A stretch of 64,000 nucleotides of DNA from Anaeromyxobacter sp. Fw109-5 (GTDB lineage: Bacteria; Myxococcota; Myxococcia; Myxococcales; Anaeromyxobacteraceae), in the NCBI RefSeq assembly GCF_000017505.1, contig NC_009675.1:3357001-3421000 (forward strand), read 5' to 3'. The first letter of the stretch is position 1. Every line of letters starts with the position of its first letter. The position numbers and the translations under genes are program-made. Positions 41,893-51,623 of this stretch are shown in pieces. Under the pieces are notes generated by a model. That model was not told the DNA's origin. It worked only from the letters and a program-made list of their open reading frames with translations, and did no database searches.

Positions 41893-42204
41893 TCAGACGA
41901 GCACGTCGCGCAGGGAGGCGTCGCGATCGAAGATCGCCTTCGCGTACGGGCAGAGCGGGACGAGGCGGGTGCCGCTCGCCCGCGCCCAGGCGACCGCGGC
42001 GTCCACCAGCCGGCGCGCGACCCCCTGACCGCGCAGCGCGTCCGACACCTGCGTGTGCTGGAGAAGGGCGCGGTCGGCTCCCTCGCGCTCGTAGGCAAGC
42101 TCCGCGACGCGGCGGCCGCCCTGCTCGACGTAGAACGCCCCCCACCGACCCTCCTCCTCCTGCCGCACGTCCAGCCCGCCGGCCTCCACGTTCACCTCGC
42201 TCAT
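41893..42204 (-). CDS. Small GNAT-type N-acetyltransferase (YjdJ-like)
   Basis: 103 residues from ATG 42204, with GGAG just upstream. The acetyl-CoA site reads VSDALRGQGVARRLVDAAVAWARA, followed by VPLCPYAKAIFDRD, the pattern of the small GNAT_2/YjdJ group (family about 95-110 residues). The substrate is unknown. It is transcribed divergently from the hybrid kinase at 42322. Confidence 0.82.
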   Translation of the reverse strand: MSEVNVEAGGLDVRQEEEGRWGAFYVEQGGRRVAELAYEREGADRALLQHTQVSDALRGQGVARRLVDAAVAWARASGTRLVPLCPYAKAIFDRDASLRDVLV

Positions 42205-42321
42205 GCTCCAGGAGTAAGGCTCGGGCGCCCGCGCCGCACGCCTGACGGCGGCGGCCTGGAATGTGACGCGTCCCTGACCCAGGGGTATCATCGACCACAC
42301 CTGCAGCGGAGGTGTTCCGAC

Positions 42322-44193
42322 GTGCGGAGCAACGGGGGCACCGCAGCAGACGGTCTGGCGGACGCGCTCTTCGAGGAGGCCGGCGCCGGCCTCTGCCTCG
42401 TGAGCGCGTCCGGGAAGGTCCTCCGCGCCAACCGCGAGTGGCTGCGCGTCACCGGCCACCTCGAGGGTGAGGCGCTCGGGCGCGAGGTGGCGGAGCTGCT
42501 CCCGTGGGATCGCGCGCTCTCGCGCGCCCTGGACGAGCCGCTCTCCGCCGGGGAGCGGCGCGAGCTGCCGCGGCGGCCGCGGAGGGTGAACGGGCGCGAG
42601 GTGTGGTGGGAGGGGCGCGTCACGGGCGTCGCGCTCGAGGGCGGGACCGGTCGCCTCCTCGCGCTGCGCGACGTCACCGCCGAGGCCGTCCCCGGCCCGT
42701 TCCGCGACGCGGGCGCGCGCTACCGCCGGCTCTTCGACGAGCTGCGCGAGCACGTCTTCGTGTACACGGTGGTCCGCGACGGCGCGGGCCTGGTGATCGA
42801 CTGGATCCTGGCGGACGCGAACCACCAGGCGCTGGCCCTCCTCGGCGCACCGCTCGAGCGCGTCGCCGGGCGCCGCGCCTCCGAGCTCTTCGGCGCCGCC
42901 GCGCTCGCGGAGCAGCTCGCCGCGTCCCGCGAGGTGATGGCCACCGGGCGCGGCCTCACGTTCGAGCGCCGGTTCGCGTGGGACGGCCGGCACTACCTCA
43001 CCTCGCTCTTCCCGCTCGACCACTGGAACCTCGTCGCGGCCGGGATAGACACGACCGAGCGGGTCGCGGCCGAGGAGGCGCTCCGCGCGGAGGACCGGCG
43101 CAAGAGCGAGTTCCTCGCCATGCTGTCGCACGAGCTCCGGAACCCGCTCGCGCCCATGCGCACGGCCGTCGCCGTCCTCGAGCGGGCCGCCCCGGGGGCG
43201 CCGGAGGCCAGCCGGGCGCGCGCGGCGATCACCCGGCAGACCGAGCACCTCGCGCGGCTGGTGGACGATCTCCTCGACGTGACCCGCATCGCGCACGGGA
43301 AGATCCGGCTGCGCACCGAGCGGCTCGACCTCGCCGCGCTGGTGCGATGCACCGCCGACGACCACCGCGACCTCCTCGCCGCGAGCGGCGTCGCGCTGCG
43401 GGTGACGGGCGCGGTCGAGCCGCTGCCCATCCTCGGCGATCGCACCCGTCTCGAGCAGGTGGTCGGGAACCTGCTCGCGAACGCCGGCAAGTTCACGAGG
43501 CGCGGCGGCAACGTGACCGTGACGCTCGGCCGCGAGCGCGACCGGGCGGTCTTCTCGGTGGCGGACGACGGCGAAGGCATCGACCCCGAGCTCGTGCCGC
43601 GCCTGTTCGCGCCGTTCGTGCAGGCGGACGACGGCCTCGACCGGCCGCGCGGCGGCCTCGGCCTGGGGCTCTACCTCGTGAGATCGCTGGTGGAGCTCCA
43701 CGGCGGCAGCGTGGCGGTCCGGAGCGGCGGCTCGGGACGCGGCGCGGAGTTCACGGTCGGGCTGCCGCTCGTCGAGGAGGCGCGGGCGCCCGAGCCCACG
43801 CGCGATCCGCTCTCGGGGAAGGGCCCGCGGCGCGTCCTCGTCATCGAGGACAACCCGGACGCCGCCGAGATGCTGCGCGACCTGCTCGCCGGGGCGGCGC
43901 ACGAGGTCGAGGTCGCCCCCGACGGCCGCCAGGGCGTGGCGCGGGCGCGCGCGCTGCGGCCGGACCTGGTCCTGTGCGACATCGGCCTGCCGGTGATGGA
44001 CGGGTACGAGGTCGCTCGCACCCTGCGCGGTGACCCCGACCTCTCGGCGACGCTCCTCGTCGCCCTGTCGGGCTACGCGATGCCCGACGACGTCGCGAAG
44101 GCGGCGCAGGCCGGATTCGACCGCCACCTGGCGAAGCCGGTGTCGCTGTCCGAGCTCGGCGCAGTGCTCGCGGCGGCGGCGCGTAGCGTCTGA
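42322..44193 (+). CDS. Hybrid sensor histidine kinase with PAS domains and receiver
   Basis: 623 residues from GTG 42322, GGAGG nine bases upstream. Order: PAS (about 10-110), PAS (about 130-240), HisKA with His270 (SHELRNPLAP), HATPase (DDGEGIDPELVPRLFAPFVQ; GLGLGLYLVRSL), and a C-terminal receiver (about 500-620, phospho-acceptor Asp553 in CDIGLP). There is no membrane helix, so it senses a cytoplasmic signal. It appears to be a single gene with no output partner nearby, as is common in myxobacteria. Confidence 0.88.
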   Translation: MRSNGGTAADGLADALFEEAGAGLCLVSASGKVLRANREWLRVTGHLEGEALGREVAELLPWDRALSRALDEPLSAGERRELPRRPRRVNGREVWWEGRVTGVALEGGTGRLLALRDVTAEAVPGPFRDAGARYRRLFDELREHVFVYTVVRDGAGLVIDWILADANHQALALLGAPLERVAGRRASELFGAAALAEQLAASREVMATGRGLTFERRFAWDGRHYLTSLFPLDHWNLVAAGIDTTERVAAEEALRAEDRRKSEFLAMLSHELRNPLAPMRTAVAVLERAAPGAPEASRARAAITRQTEHLARLVDDLLDVTRIAHGKIRLRTERLDLAALVRCTADDHRDLLAASGVALRVTGAVEPLPILGDRTRLEQVVGNLLANAGKFTRRGGNVTVTLGRERDRAVFSVADDGEGIDPELVPRLFAPFVQADDGLDRPRGGLGLGLYLVRSLVELHGGSVAVRSGGSGRGAEFTVGLPLVEEARAPEPTRDPLSGKGPRRVLVIEDNPDAAEMLRDLLAGAAHEVEVAPDGRQGVARARALRPDLVLCDIGLPVMDGYEVARTLRGDPDLSATLLVALSGYAMPDDVAKAAQAGFDRHLAKPVSLSELGAVLAAAARSV

Positions 44194-44235
44194 ACGTCCG
44201 ATCCCGAAGCCGACGAGCGAAGCGAGTCCGCCGGG

Positions 44236-44347
44236 GCGCCATCGCGTTCGCGGCGAAGGCGCCCGCGATGGCGCAGGGGACCCGGCGAGCCAGGGTGGGG
44301 CTGCACACGCCGAGCTCGGCTCGGCGGGGCGGGGGCGCAGCCCCCGT
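44236..44347 (-). repeat. Dispersed intergenic repeat, copy B, with 11-bp hairpin
   Basis: Positions 44319-44347 are the reverse complement of 5704-5732 (29 identical bases). Within the same element, GCGCCATCGCG (44236-44246) pairs perfectly with CGCGATGGCGC (44264-44274). It follows the hybrid kinase stop and may serve as a terminator. It fills most of the gap 44194-44410. Confidence 0.55.
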
Positions 44348-44378
44348 TAGACGCCGCGCCCCGTCCGGAAATGCGTTA

Positions 44379-44407
44379 AACCCTCGCGCCGACACCGCCC
44401 GAGGGTT
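44379..44407 (+). promoter_or_regulatory. Inverted repeat sequestering the kbl ribosome site
   Basis: AACCCTCG at 44379-44386 is complementary to CGAGGGTT at 44400-44407 across a 13-nt loop. The right arm contains the kbl Shine-Dalgarno (GAGGG at 44401-44405), six bases before ATG 44411. The folded mRNA would hide the ribosome site. Confidence 0.45.
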
Positions 44408-44410
44408 CCC

Positions 44411-45604
44411 ATGAACGACGCCTTCACCGCGCACCTCCGCGCGCAGCTCCGCCAGCTCGAGGCCGACGGCCTGCTGAAGCGCGAGCGGGTGCTCACCACG
44501 CCGCAGGGCGCCTGGGTGGAGGCCGACGGCCGTCGCGTCGTGAACCTCTGCGCGAACAACTACCTCGGCCTCGCCGGGCGCCCGGAGCTCGTGAAGGCGG
44601 CCCAGGAGGCGCTGCCGCGGCACGGGTTCGGCCTCTCCTCGGTCCGCTTCATCTGCGGGACGCAGGACGTCCACAAGGAGCTCGAGGGGCGAATCGCCCG
44701 CTTCCTCGGCTTCGACGACGCGATCCTCTTCTCGTCGTGCTTCGACGCGAACGGCGGCGTGTTCGAGGCGCTGCTCGGCGAGGAGGACGCGGTCGTCTCG
44801 GACGCGCTCAACCACGCCTCCATCATCGACGGGATCCGGCTCTGCAAGGCGCAGCGCTACCGCTACGCGAACGGCGACATGGCGGAGCTCGAGGCGCGGC
44901 TCCGCGAGGCGGACGCGGCCGGGGCCCGCTTCAAGCTGGTCGTGACGGACGGCGTGTTCTCGATGGACGGATACCTCGCGAGGCTCCCCGAGATCTGCGA
45001 CCTCGCGGAGCGCCACGGCGCGCTCGTCATGGTGGACGACAGCCACGCGGTGGGGTTCATCGGCGCGAAGGGGCGCGGAACGCCCGAGCACTTCGGCGTG
45101 ATGGGCCGCGTGGACCTCGTGACCGGCACGCTCGGCAAGGCCCTCGGGGGAGCGTCGGGCGGGTACGTGGCCGGCTCCCGCGAGGCGGTGGAGTGGCTCC
45201 GCCAGAAGGCGCGGCCGTACCTGTTCTCGAACACCCTCGCCCCCGTGATCGCCGCCGTGAGCCTGGAGGTGCTGGACCTCGTGGAGCGGAGCGACGACCT
45301 GCGGCTCCGGCTTCGCGAGAACGCCGCCCACTTCCGCGCCGGGCTGACGCGGCTCGGCTTCGAGCTGCTCCCCGGCGAGCACCCCATCATCCCGGTGATG
45401 CTGCACGACGCGCCGCTCGCCCAGGAGTTCGCGCGCCGCCTCCTCGAGGAGGGGGTCTACGCGATCGGCTTCTTCTTCCCGGTCGTCCCCAAGGGCCGGG
45501 CGCGCATCCGCACGCAGATGAGCGCCGCGCACTCGCGGGAGGACCTCGACTTCGCCGTGGGCGCGTTCGAGAAGGTAGGCCGCGCGCTCGGCGTCATCCG
45601 CTGA
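44411..45604 (+). CDS. kbl: Glycine C-acetyltransferase (2-amino-3-ketobutyrate CoA ligase)
   Basis: 397 residues from ATG 44411, full family length. A fold-type I PLP enzyme of the alpha-oxoamine synthase group: [24 protein letters not shown] (Asp binds PLP) and GTLGKALGG (Lys forms the Schiff base). It converts 2-amino-3-ketobutyrate and CoA to glycine and acetyl-CoA, the second step of threonine degradation. tdh follows after 12 bp, in the usual pair. The family also includes KBL-like serine palmitoyltransferases, but the tdh neighbour settles the call. Confidence 0.93.
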   Translation: MNDAFTAHLRAQLRQLEADGLLKRERVLTTPQGAWVEADGRRVVNLCANNYLGLAGRPELVKAAQEALPRHGFGLSSVRFICGTQDVHKELEGRIARFLGFDDAILFSSCFDANGGVFEALLGEEDAVVSDALNHASIIDGIRLCKAQRYRYANGDMAELEARLREADAAGARFKLVVTDGVFSMDGYLARLPEICDLAERHGALVMVDDSHAVGFIGAKGRGTPEHFGVMGRVDLVTGTLGKALGGASGGYVAGSREAVEWLRQKARPYLFSNTLAPVIAAVSLEVLDLVERSDDLRLRLRENAAHFRAGLTRLGFELLPGEHPIIPVMLHDAPLAQEFARRLLEEGVYAIGFFFPVVPKGRARIRTQMSAAHSREDLDFAVGAFEKVGRALGVIR

Positions 45605-45616
45605 GAGGGACCATCG

Positions 45617-46648
45617 ATGAAGGCGCTGGTGAAGTCGCGGCGGGCCGAGGGCATCTGGATGGTGCACGACGCGCCCGTGCCGGAGGTGGGCGTCCACGAC
45701 GTGCGCATCCGCGTCCGCAAGAGCGCCATCTGCGGCACCGACGTCCACATCTACAACTGGGACGAGTGGAGCCAGCGCACCATCCCGGTGCCGATGATCG
45801 TCGGGCACGAGTACGTCGGCGTGGTCGACGCGGTGGGCGGGGAGGTCGAGGCGTTCCACCCGGGGGACCGCGTCTCGGGCGAGGGGCACGTCACGTGCGG
45901 CTTCTGCCGGAACTGCCGCGCGGGCAGGCGGCACCTGTGCCGCCACACCATCGGCGTCGGCGTGAACCGGCCCGGCTCCTTCGCCGAGTACGTGGTCATC
46001 CCCGCCGACAACGTGTACCGCATCCCCGACGACATCCCGGACGAGGTCGCCGCGATCTTCGATCCCTACGGGAACGCGACCCACACCGCGCTCTCGTTCG
46101 AGCTCGTCGGCGAGGACGTGCTCGTCACCGGCGCGGGGCCGATCGGCGTGATGGCGGTGTCGATCGCCCGGCACGTCGGCGCGCGCCACGTCGTCGTCAC
46201 CGACGTGAACGACTACCGGCTCGGGCTCGCGCGGAGGATGGGCGCGACGCGCGCCGTGAACGTCGCCCGCGAGGACCTCCGCGCCGTGATGAAGGACCTC
46301 GGGATGAAGGAGGGCTTCGACGTCGGCCTGGAGATGAGCGGGAACGGGCGGGCGTTCCGGCAGATGCTCGAGGCGATGAACCACGGCGCCAAGGTGGCGC
46401 TCCTCGGCATCATGCCCGGCGAGGAGGCGATCGACTGGAGCCAGGTCGTCTTCAAGGGCCTCGTGCTGAAGGGCATCTACGGCCGGGAGATGTACGAGAC
46501 CTGGTACAAGATGGTCGCGATGCTGCAGAGCGGCCTCGACATCTCGCCCGTGATCACCCACCGCTTCCCGATCGACGAGTTCCAGCAGGGCTTCGACGTG
46601 ATGCGGAGCGGCCAGTCCGGCAAGGTCGTGCTCGACTGGGGGACCTAG
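45617..46648 (+). CDS. tdh: L-threonine 3-dehydrogenase
   Basis: 343 residues from ATG 45617. Zinc alcohol dehydrogenase family: catalytic zinc ligands Cys39, His64 and Glu65; structural zinc Cys94, Cys97, Cys100, Cys108; NAD-binding GAGPIGV. It oxidises L-threonine to 2-amino-3-ketobutyrate, which Kbl splits. The length matches E. coli Tdh (341). Confidence 0.94.
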   Translation: MKALVKSRRAEGIWMVHDAPVPEVGVHDVRIRVRKSAICGTDVHIYNWDEWSQRTIPVPMIVGHEYVGVVDAVGGEVEAFHPGDRVSGEGHVTCGFCRNCRAGRRHLCRHTIGVGVNRPGSFAEYVVIPADNVYRIPDDIPDEVAAIFDPYGNATHTALSFELVGEDVLVTGAGPIGVMAVSIARHVGARHVVVTDVNDYRLGLARRMGATRAVNVAREDLRAVMKDLGMKEGFDVGLEMSGNGRAFRQMLEAMNHGAKVALLGIMPGEEAIDWSQVVFKGLVLKGIYGREMYETWYKMVAMLQSGLDISPVITHRFPIDEFQQGFDVMRSGQSGKVVLDWGT

Positions 46649-46709
46649 ACGCGCCGCGGGCGATCCCGGTCCGCTCGGGGTTGTCGAAGGTGCGCGGCCC
46701 GGGGGCGCG

Positions 46710-47108
46710 TCAGCCCGAGAGCGGGTCCTCGCCCTCGGTCCACGACGGCAGCACCCGGTCGTCGAGCTGGAAGTTCTCGCCGTCGTGCTCGGTGAAGACG
46801 ACGTAGACGCTCCGCTTCGGCACGCGCCAGGTCTTCTCCAGCTCGTCCATCACCGCGAGGGCGAGGCGGCGCTTCTGGTCGGCGGTGCGCCCGCGGCGGA
46901 TGTCCGCGTCGAGGAACGCGATCCCCTGCTCCGGCCGCTCGGCCCTCCCGAACACGAGGTCCTCCCGGCCGTAGGCGCGGAAGGTGATGCCGATGTGATC
47001 GGTGCCCGTGTCCATGATCTTCGCGAAGTGCCCCACGACGGCCTCCGCGAAGCGGCGCTTCTCCTCGGGCGTGGGGCTGAAGTTCAGGTCGAAGGAGAGG
47101 TGGGGCAT
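46710..47108 (-). CDS. Tautomerase/MIF-superfamily protein
   Basis: 132 residues from ATG 47108. After Met removal the N-terminus is Pro (MPHLSFDLNFSP), the catalytic base of the tautomerase superfamily. The beta-alpha-beta pattern is repeated: TPEEKRRFAEAVVGHFAKIM and TADQKRRLALAVMDELEKTW, as in a fused 4-oxalocrotonate-tautomerase pair or MIF-like fold. The substrate is unknown. It is a single-gene unit facing tdh. Confidence 0.75.
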   Translation of the reverse strand: MPHLSFDLNFSPTPEEKRRFAEAVVGHFAKIMDTGTDHIGITFRAYGREDLVFGRAERPEQGIAFLDADIRRGRTADQKRRLALAVMDELEKTWRVPKRSVYVVFTEHDGENFQLDDRVLPSWTEGEDPLSG

Positions 47109-47236
47109 GGCGGGCTCCGGCGTCGAGGGAGGTCCGCTGTCGAGTAAGCGCCGCGCGGCGACGTCGCGACGGCCCGGGTGGGAGCGCCGGCGCGGGCCGG
47201 CTGACGCGCGGCGGCCGCGCGGTTACGCTCCGCTCC

Positions 47237-47782
47237 GTGCGCGTGGTGAGCAGGTGGGGGGCGACTGCGGACGAGGCCGCGGAGGAGTTCCCCTGCGATC
47301 GGCTGTGCGCGGGCGCCGACGCCGCCTACCTCAGGGCGGTCACCGTCCGCGCCGCGCCGCCCACGGTGTTCCGCTGGCTGTGTCAGCTTCGGGTGGCGCC
47401 CTACTCCTACGACTGGATCGACAACCTCGGTCGTCGCAGCCCGCGCGCGCTCACGCCCGGCGCGGAGCGGCTCGCCGCCGGCCAGACGGTGATGACGATC
47501 TTCGAGCTCCGGGCGTTCGAGCCGGACCGCTCGCTCACCGTCGTGAACAAGGTCCGCCGGGGCGGGCGCGCGCTGTTCGGCGAGGTCTGGGTGAGCTACC
47601 GCGTCGTCCCCGCGCCGGGCGGCGCTTCCAGGCTGACGGCGAAGGTCCTCGTCCGATATCCCCGTGGCCCGTTCGGCCGGCTGATGCGCGCCGTCCTGCC
47701 GATCGGGGACCTGCTCATGATGCGGCGCCAGCTCCTCAACCTGGGAGCGCTGGCGGAGCGCGAGGACCGGAGCCGCCGCTGA
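47237..47782 (+). CDS. SRPBCC-family (polyketide cyclase-like) protein
   Basis: 181 residues from GTG 47237. Start-domain pattern: YLRAVTVRAAPPTVFRWLCQLRVAPYSYDWIDNLGRRSPR, with later VNKVRRGGRALFGEVWVSYRV. This fold binds hydrophobic ligands. Function unknown. GTG at 47243 or 47246 are alternative starts close by. Confidence 0.7.
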   Translation: MRVVSRWGATADEAAEEFPCDRLCAGADAAYLRAVTVRAAPPTVFRWLCQLRVAPYSYDWIDNLGRRSPRALTPGAERLAAGQTVMTIFELRAFEPDRSLTVVNKVRRGGRALFGEVWVSYRVVPAPGGASRLTAKVLVRYPRGPFGRLMRAVLPIGDLLMMRRQLLNLGALAEREDRSRR

Positions 47783-47866
47783 TCCCTAGTCCCGAAGAGT
47801 GGGACCCACCGTCGAGGATCTGGGGACAGACGAACCCGGCCCGGGTTGAGTATCCTGCGCGTCCCC

Positions 47867-49039
47867 ATGTCGTCCGGTAGCGACAGCGCCGCCCGCGGAC
47901 GCGGCTCCTCCGCGAGCCCCACCCTCCCCGAGGCCCGCCGCGCGGCGCCGGAGGAGGTCCTCCGCCAGGTCGAGGCGGCGGGGCGCAGCCCGGTGGTGGC
48001 GGCGGTGCTCGAGGTCGCGGACGGAGCGGTGCTGGTGCTCAACGCGGAGCGCCAGATCGTGGCGTCGAACGATCGCGGCCCGCTGGCCGGCGATCCCGGC
48101 CACGCCCTGGGGCTGCGCATGGGGGAGGCCCTCGGCTGCGTGAACGCCCTCGCCGCGGGCGACTGCGGGGTCACCCCGGCGTGCGGGCAGTGCGGCTCGC
48201 TCGCCGCGCTCGTCGGCTGTCACCGCGAGGCGCGCTCGCTCGAGGCCGAGTGCCTGCTGCGGAGCGAGCTGCCCGGGCACGGCGCGCTCGAGCTCAACGT
48301 CCGCGCGACCCCGCTCGTGATCGACGGCCATCGCTTCACGGCGGTCTCCCTGCGCGACGTCTCCGCCGAGAAGCGGCGCGACGCGCTCGAGCAGCTCTTC
48401 CTGCACGACGTCCTCAACACCGTGGCCGGGCTGCGCGGCTGGGCCGCCCGCATGCGACGCGGCACCGTCGACCCCGCGGCGGCCTCGGCGCGGATGGATC
48501 AGCTCTCCGCCCAGCTCGAGCGGGAGATCCGCGATCACCGCGCCCTCGTCGCCGCCGAGCGCGGCCTGCTCGTGGTGGACCCCGGCCCGGTGCGGGCGGC
48601 GGACGTCCTCGCCGACCTCGCCGCGATCTTCGCCTCGCACCGCGCCGCGCGCGATCGCCGGCTCGCCGTCGCGCCGGCGCCCGCCGAGCTCGTCCTCGTC
48701 ACCGACGCGTCGATCCTCCTCCGCGTGCTCGCGAACATGGTCGTCAACGCGCTCGAGGCCACCGCGCCCGGCGGGGTGGTCCGCGTCCGCTGCGACGCCC
48801 AGCGCGGCGAGGTGGGGTTCGAGGTCCACAACGCCGAGCTCATTCCCCTCGACGTGCAGTCCCGGATCTTCCAGCGCTCCTTCAGCACCAAGGCCGCGCG
48901 CGGGCGCGGCCTCGGCACCTACGGCATGAAGCTCCTCGGCGAGGGCCAGCTCGGCGGCGAGGTGGCGTTCACCTCGGACCCGGCGCGCGGCACCGTCTTC
49001 TCCATCCGCCTGGCCGCGGGCGGGCCTCGCTCCGCCTGA
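47867..49039 (+). CDS. PAS-domain sensor histidine kinase with a four-cysteine motif
   Basis: 390 residues from ATG 47867. A PAS domain (about 45-165) carries an insert with Cys91, Cys100, Cys106 and Cys109 (GCVNALAAGDC, then CGQC). The kinase part has an FLHDVLNTV H-box with His180, in place of the usual SHELR, and a HATPase domain with ANMVVNALEA and RGRGLGTYGMKLL. No membrane helix. The cysteine pattern is found in PAS kinases of other anaerobes and could bind a metal or iron-sulfur cluster, making the protein a redox sensor. No response regulator is adjacent. Confidence 0.8.
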   Translation: MSSGSDSAARGRGSSASPTLPEARRAAPEEVLRQVEAAGRSPVVAAVLEVADGAVLVLNAERQIVASNDRGPLAGDPGHALGLRMGEALGCVNALAAGDCGVTPACGQCGSLAALVGCHREARSLEAECLLRSELPGHGALELNVRATPLVIDGHRFTAVSLRDVSAEKRRDALEQLFLHDVLNTVAGLRGWAARMRRGTVDPAAASARMDQLSAQLEREIRDHRALVAAERGLLVVDPGPVRAADVLADLAAIFASHRAARDRRLAVAPAPAELVLVTDASILLRVLANMVVNALEATAPGGVVRVRCDAQRGEVGFEVHNAELIPLDVQSRIFQRSFSTKAARGRGLGTYGMKLLGEGQLGGEVAFTSDPARGTVFSIRLAAGGPRSA

Positions 49040-49063
49040 GGCCGGGGGCGCGGCCCCCCGGCA

Positions 49064-49615
49064 TCATCTCCGCGCGCCCGAGCGCCTCCCCTCGATCCGC
49101 GCCTCGGCGGTGCCCCGCACCGGCGTCTCGGGAGCCAGGCCTTCCGGAATCGCGAGCTCGCTGCCCATCACCTGGATCCGCTGCCCGCCGAGCCGCATCC
49201 GCACCGCCCCGGAGAGCTCCCACGCGAGCTCCAGGTCGAGGGCGTCCCCGTGCGCGCGGCCCCTGCCCGAACGCAGCGTCCCCTCGACCCGCCCCTGCGC
49301 GCCCTCGTTCTCGTCGAGCTCGAACGCGCAGCGCTGCCCTGCCTCGAAGGCGAGCTCCCCCTTCGGCCCCGCCCGTGCCTGGAGCTCGCAGCTCTTGCCT
49401 CGCGCGGCGAGCCGCACCCGTACCCGCCCCGGTCCGCCCTGCGAGACGACGGCCCGCCCCTCCTCGCGGAGCTCCTCCTCGGGAAGGCCGCTGGCGCGGA
49501 CGCGCACCGTCGCCTCGAGGCGGTACTCGCCGGCAGGCGCCGGCGGCGCCGCCGTCGCGGGAAGGGCCGCGCACGCGGCGATCAAGGCGAGCTGCATGAA
49601 GGACGTGCTCCGCAT
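49064..49615 (-). CDS. Secreted hypothetical protein
   Basis: 183 residues from ATG 49615. Signal peptide MRSTSFMQLALIAACAALPATA. The mature part is beta-rich and charged (YRLEATVRVRASGL, GRVRVRLAARG, RMRLGGQRIQVMG), with two cysteines that could form a disulfide. I do not recognise the family. It is a single gene facing the PAS kinase. Confidence 0.55.
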   Translation of the reverse strand: MRSTSFMQLALIAACAALPATAAPPAPAGEYRLEATVRVRASGLPEEELREEGRAVVSQGGPGRVRVRLAARGKSCELQARAGPKGELAFEAGQRCAFELDENEGAQGRVEGTLRSGRGRAHGDALDLELAWELSGAVRMRLGGQRIQVMGSELAIPEGLAPETPVRGTAEARIEGRRSGARR

Positions 49616-49757
49616 CGCTCCTCCTCGTCGACTGCCCGGTTCCCACTCGGCCCCCCGGTGCGACGGCCGCCCGGAGGCTCACGCCCCCGGCCGGGCGCTA
49701 CTGTGCGAGAATCGCACGTCCGGACCGGCCGGTCCGCAAACTCGAGGAGGAAGTCCG

Positions 49758-50360
49758 TTGAACAAGAACACCATCATCGCGCTGCTCGTCGGCGTGCTCG
49801 CCGGTCTCGTGATCGGCTACTCGGTCGGCTCGAGCATGTCGGCCAGCGCCCCCCCGCCGGTCATGGCCGCGCCCGCCGGCGCCCCACCGGCCGGCATGCC
49901 CGGCATGCCCGGCGCGCCCGCGCCCAGCGGCGGCATGGACGTCCAGCAGCGGATCGCGACGCTCCAGCAGGTCGTGACCCAGGACCCCAAGAACGCCGGG
50001 GCGTGGACGCAGCTCGGCAACGACTACTTCGACACGAACCAGCCGCAGAAGGCGGTCGACGCCTACGGCAAGGCCCTGGCGCTCCAGCCCGGAAACGCCG
50101 ACGTGCTGACCGACCAGGGCGTCATGTACCGGGCGCTCGGGCAGTTCGACAAGGCGGTCGAGAACTTCCGCAAGGCGAACGAGGCGAACCCGCGCCACAT
50201 GCAGTCCCTGTTCAACCTCGGGGTGGTCTACGCCTACGACCTCAAGCAGCCGAACAAGGCGATCGAGGCGTGGGAGAAGCTCGTCGCGCTCGAGCCGAGC
50301 AGCCCCCAGGCGATCCAGGCGCGCACGCAGATCGAGCAGCTGAAGAACGCGCCCAAGTAG
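49758..50360 (+). CDS. Membrane-anchored TPR protein
   Basis: 200 residues from TTG 49758, identified by GAGGAGGAAG just upstream. One membrane helix (about 5-24, IIALLVGVLAGLVIGYSVGS) and a Pro/Ala/Gly/Met-rich linker (35-60) precede three TPR units (NAGAWTQLGNDYFDTNQPQKAVDAYGKAL; ADVLTDQGVMYRALGQFDKAVENFRKA; QSLFNLGVVYAYDLKQPNKAIEAW). TPRs bind protein partners. The periplasmic or cytoplasmic side cannot be fixed. The partner is unknown. Confidence 0.82.
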   Translation: MNKNTIIALLVGVLAGLVIGYSVGSSMSASAPPPVMAAPAGAPPAGMPGMPGAPAPSGGMDVQQRIATLQQVVTQDPKNAGAWTQLGNDYFDTNQPQKAVDAYGKALALQPGNADVLTDQGVMYRALGQFDKAVENFRKANEANPRHMQSLFNLGVVYAYDLKQPNKAIEAWEKLVALEPSSPQAIQARTQIEQLKNAPK

Positions 50361-50477
50361 CCTTCGGGGAGGGTCGGGCGCACGACCTGGCGACGGTGCC
50401 GGGTGCCCGCCCGGGTCGGGCGCGCTCGCCTCGACTGGAGGCGCGCGCGACGCCGGCAGGTGCGGTATCTCACCCAC

Positions 50478-51509
50478 GTGAGAACGCACCGCCTGCTCGC
50501 CGCCTCCACCCTCGCCGCCGTCGCCCTCCTCGCCAGCGCCTGCGCGTCGCGCCGCAGCGCGCGGCTCGCCGAGCAGCCCATCTCGCCCGAGCGCGACTGG
50601 GACTCGGAGCTCCGCCGCGATCACCCGCTCGTCGGCAAGATCTGGGACCAGCGCGGGCAGCGCTTCGTCGACGAGGCGACCCTGGCCGCCTCGGTGTCGG
50701 CCGCCGAGTTCGTGATCCTGGGAGAGGTCCACGACAACCCCGATCACCACGCCGTCCAGGCGCGCCTCGTCGGCGCCATCGGCGCGACGCGCCGTCCGGC
50801 GCTCGCCTTCGAGATGCTCGAGGAGGACGATCAGCCCGCGGTGGACGCGGCGCTCGAACGCCACCCCTCGGATCCGGACGCCCTCGCCCGCGCCGTCGAC
50901 TGGGAGCACAGCGGCTGGTACGCGTTCTCGATGTATCGGCCGATCTTCGTCGCCGGGCTCGCGGCGAAGATGCCCATCGTCGCCGCGAACCTCCCGCGGA
51001 AGGTGGCGAAGGACGTCGCGTTCCAGGGCGAGGCGGCGCTGCCCGAGGAGGTGCGGGCAGCGCTCCAGCGCGCCGGCCCGCTCGCGCCCGAGACCATCGC
51101 CACCTGGCGCGCGGAGATGAAGTCCTCGCACTGCGACGCGCCGATGCCGGAGGAGATCCTCGATCGGCTCGCCCTCGCCCAGCGCGCCCGCGACGCGCAG
51201 ATGGCGCTGCGGATGATCGGCGGCGCCGCCTCCGGCGCCGTGCTCGTGACGGGGAACGGGCACGCCCGCGTCGACCGGGCGGTCCCCGCCGTCCTCGGGC
51301 GCGAGGCGCAGGGACGGACCGTGCTCGCCGTCGGCGTGCTGGAGGTGCAGGAAGGGCTGCTCGAGCCCTCCCGCTACGCCGCCGACCTGAAGGCGGCCAC
51401 GCTCCCCTATGACTTGGTCGTGTTCACCCCCGCGACCGAGCGCGAGGACCCGTGCCTCGCCCTGCGCGGTCACGACTTCTCGAAGCCCAAGGCGCCTCCA
51501 CGCCGCTGA
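50478..51509 (+). CDS. ChaN-family (DUF399) lipoprotein
   Basis: 343 residues from GTG 50478 (an in-frame GTG at 50460 is also possible). The signal peptide ends ASAC, a lipobox-like site. The ChaN signature LGEVHDNPDHH is at 81-91, with VLVTGNGHARVDRAVP in the second half. ChaN of Campylobacter is a haem-binding lipoprotein. The GTG lies in the stem of a small hairpin (TCTCAC at 50468-50473 and GTGAGA at 50478-50483, loop CCAC), which may modulate translation. Confidence 0.78.
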   Translation: MRTHRLLAASTLAAVALLASACASRRSARLAEQPISPERDWDSELRRDHPLVGKIWDQRGQRFVDEATLAASVSAAEFVILGEVHDNPDHHAVQARLVGAIGATRRPALAFEMLEEDDQPAVDAALERHPSDPDALARAVDWEHSGWYAFSMYRPIFVAGLAAKMPIVAANLPRKVAKDVAFQGEAALPEEVRAALQRAGPLAPETIATWRAEMKSSHCDAPMPEEILDRLALAQRARDAQMALRMIGGAASGAVLVTGNGHARVDRAVPAVLGREAQGRTVLAVGVLEVQEGLLEPSRYAADLKAATLPYDLVVFTPATEREDPCLALRGHDFSKPKAPPRR

Positions 51510-51623
51510 CCGGGAGTGCCCCGCCGCGACCTCCCACCCCGAGAACGAGAGGACGCCGCCGGCCCCGAGCCCAGCGGCGTCCAACCCCTCGTGGCGACGC
51601 GAGGGGCTCCCGCTGAGAGAGCT

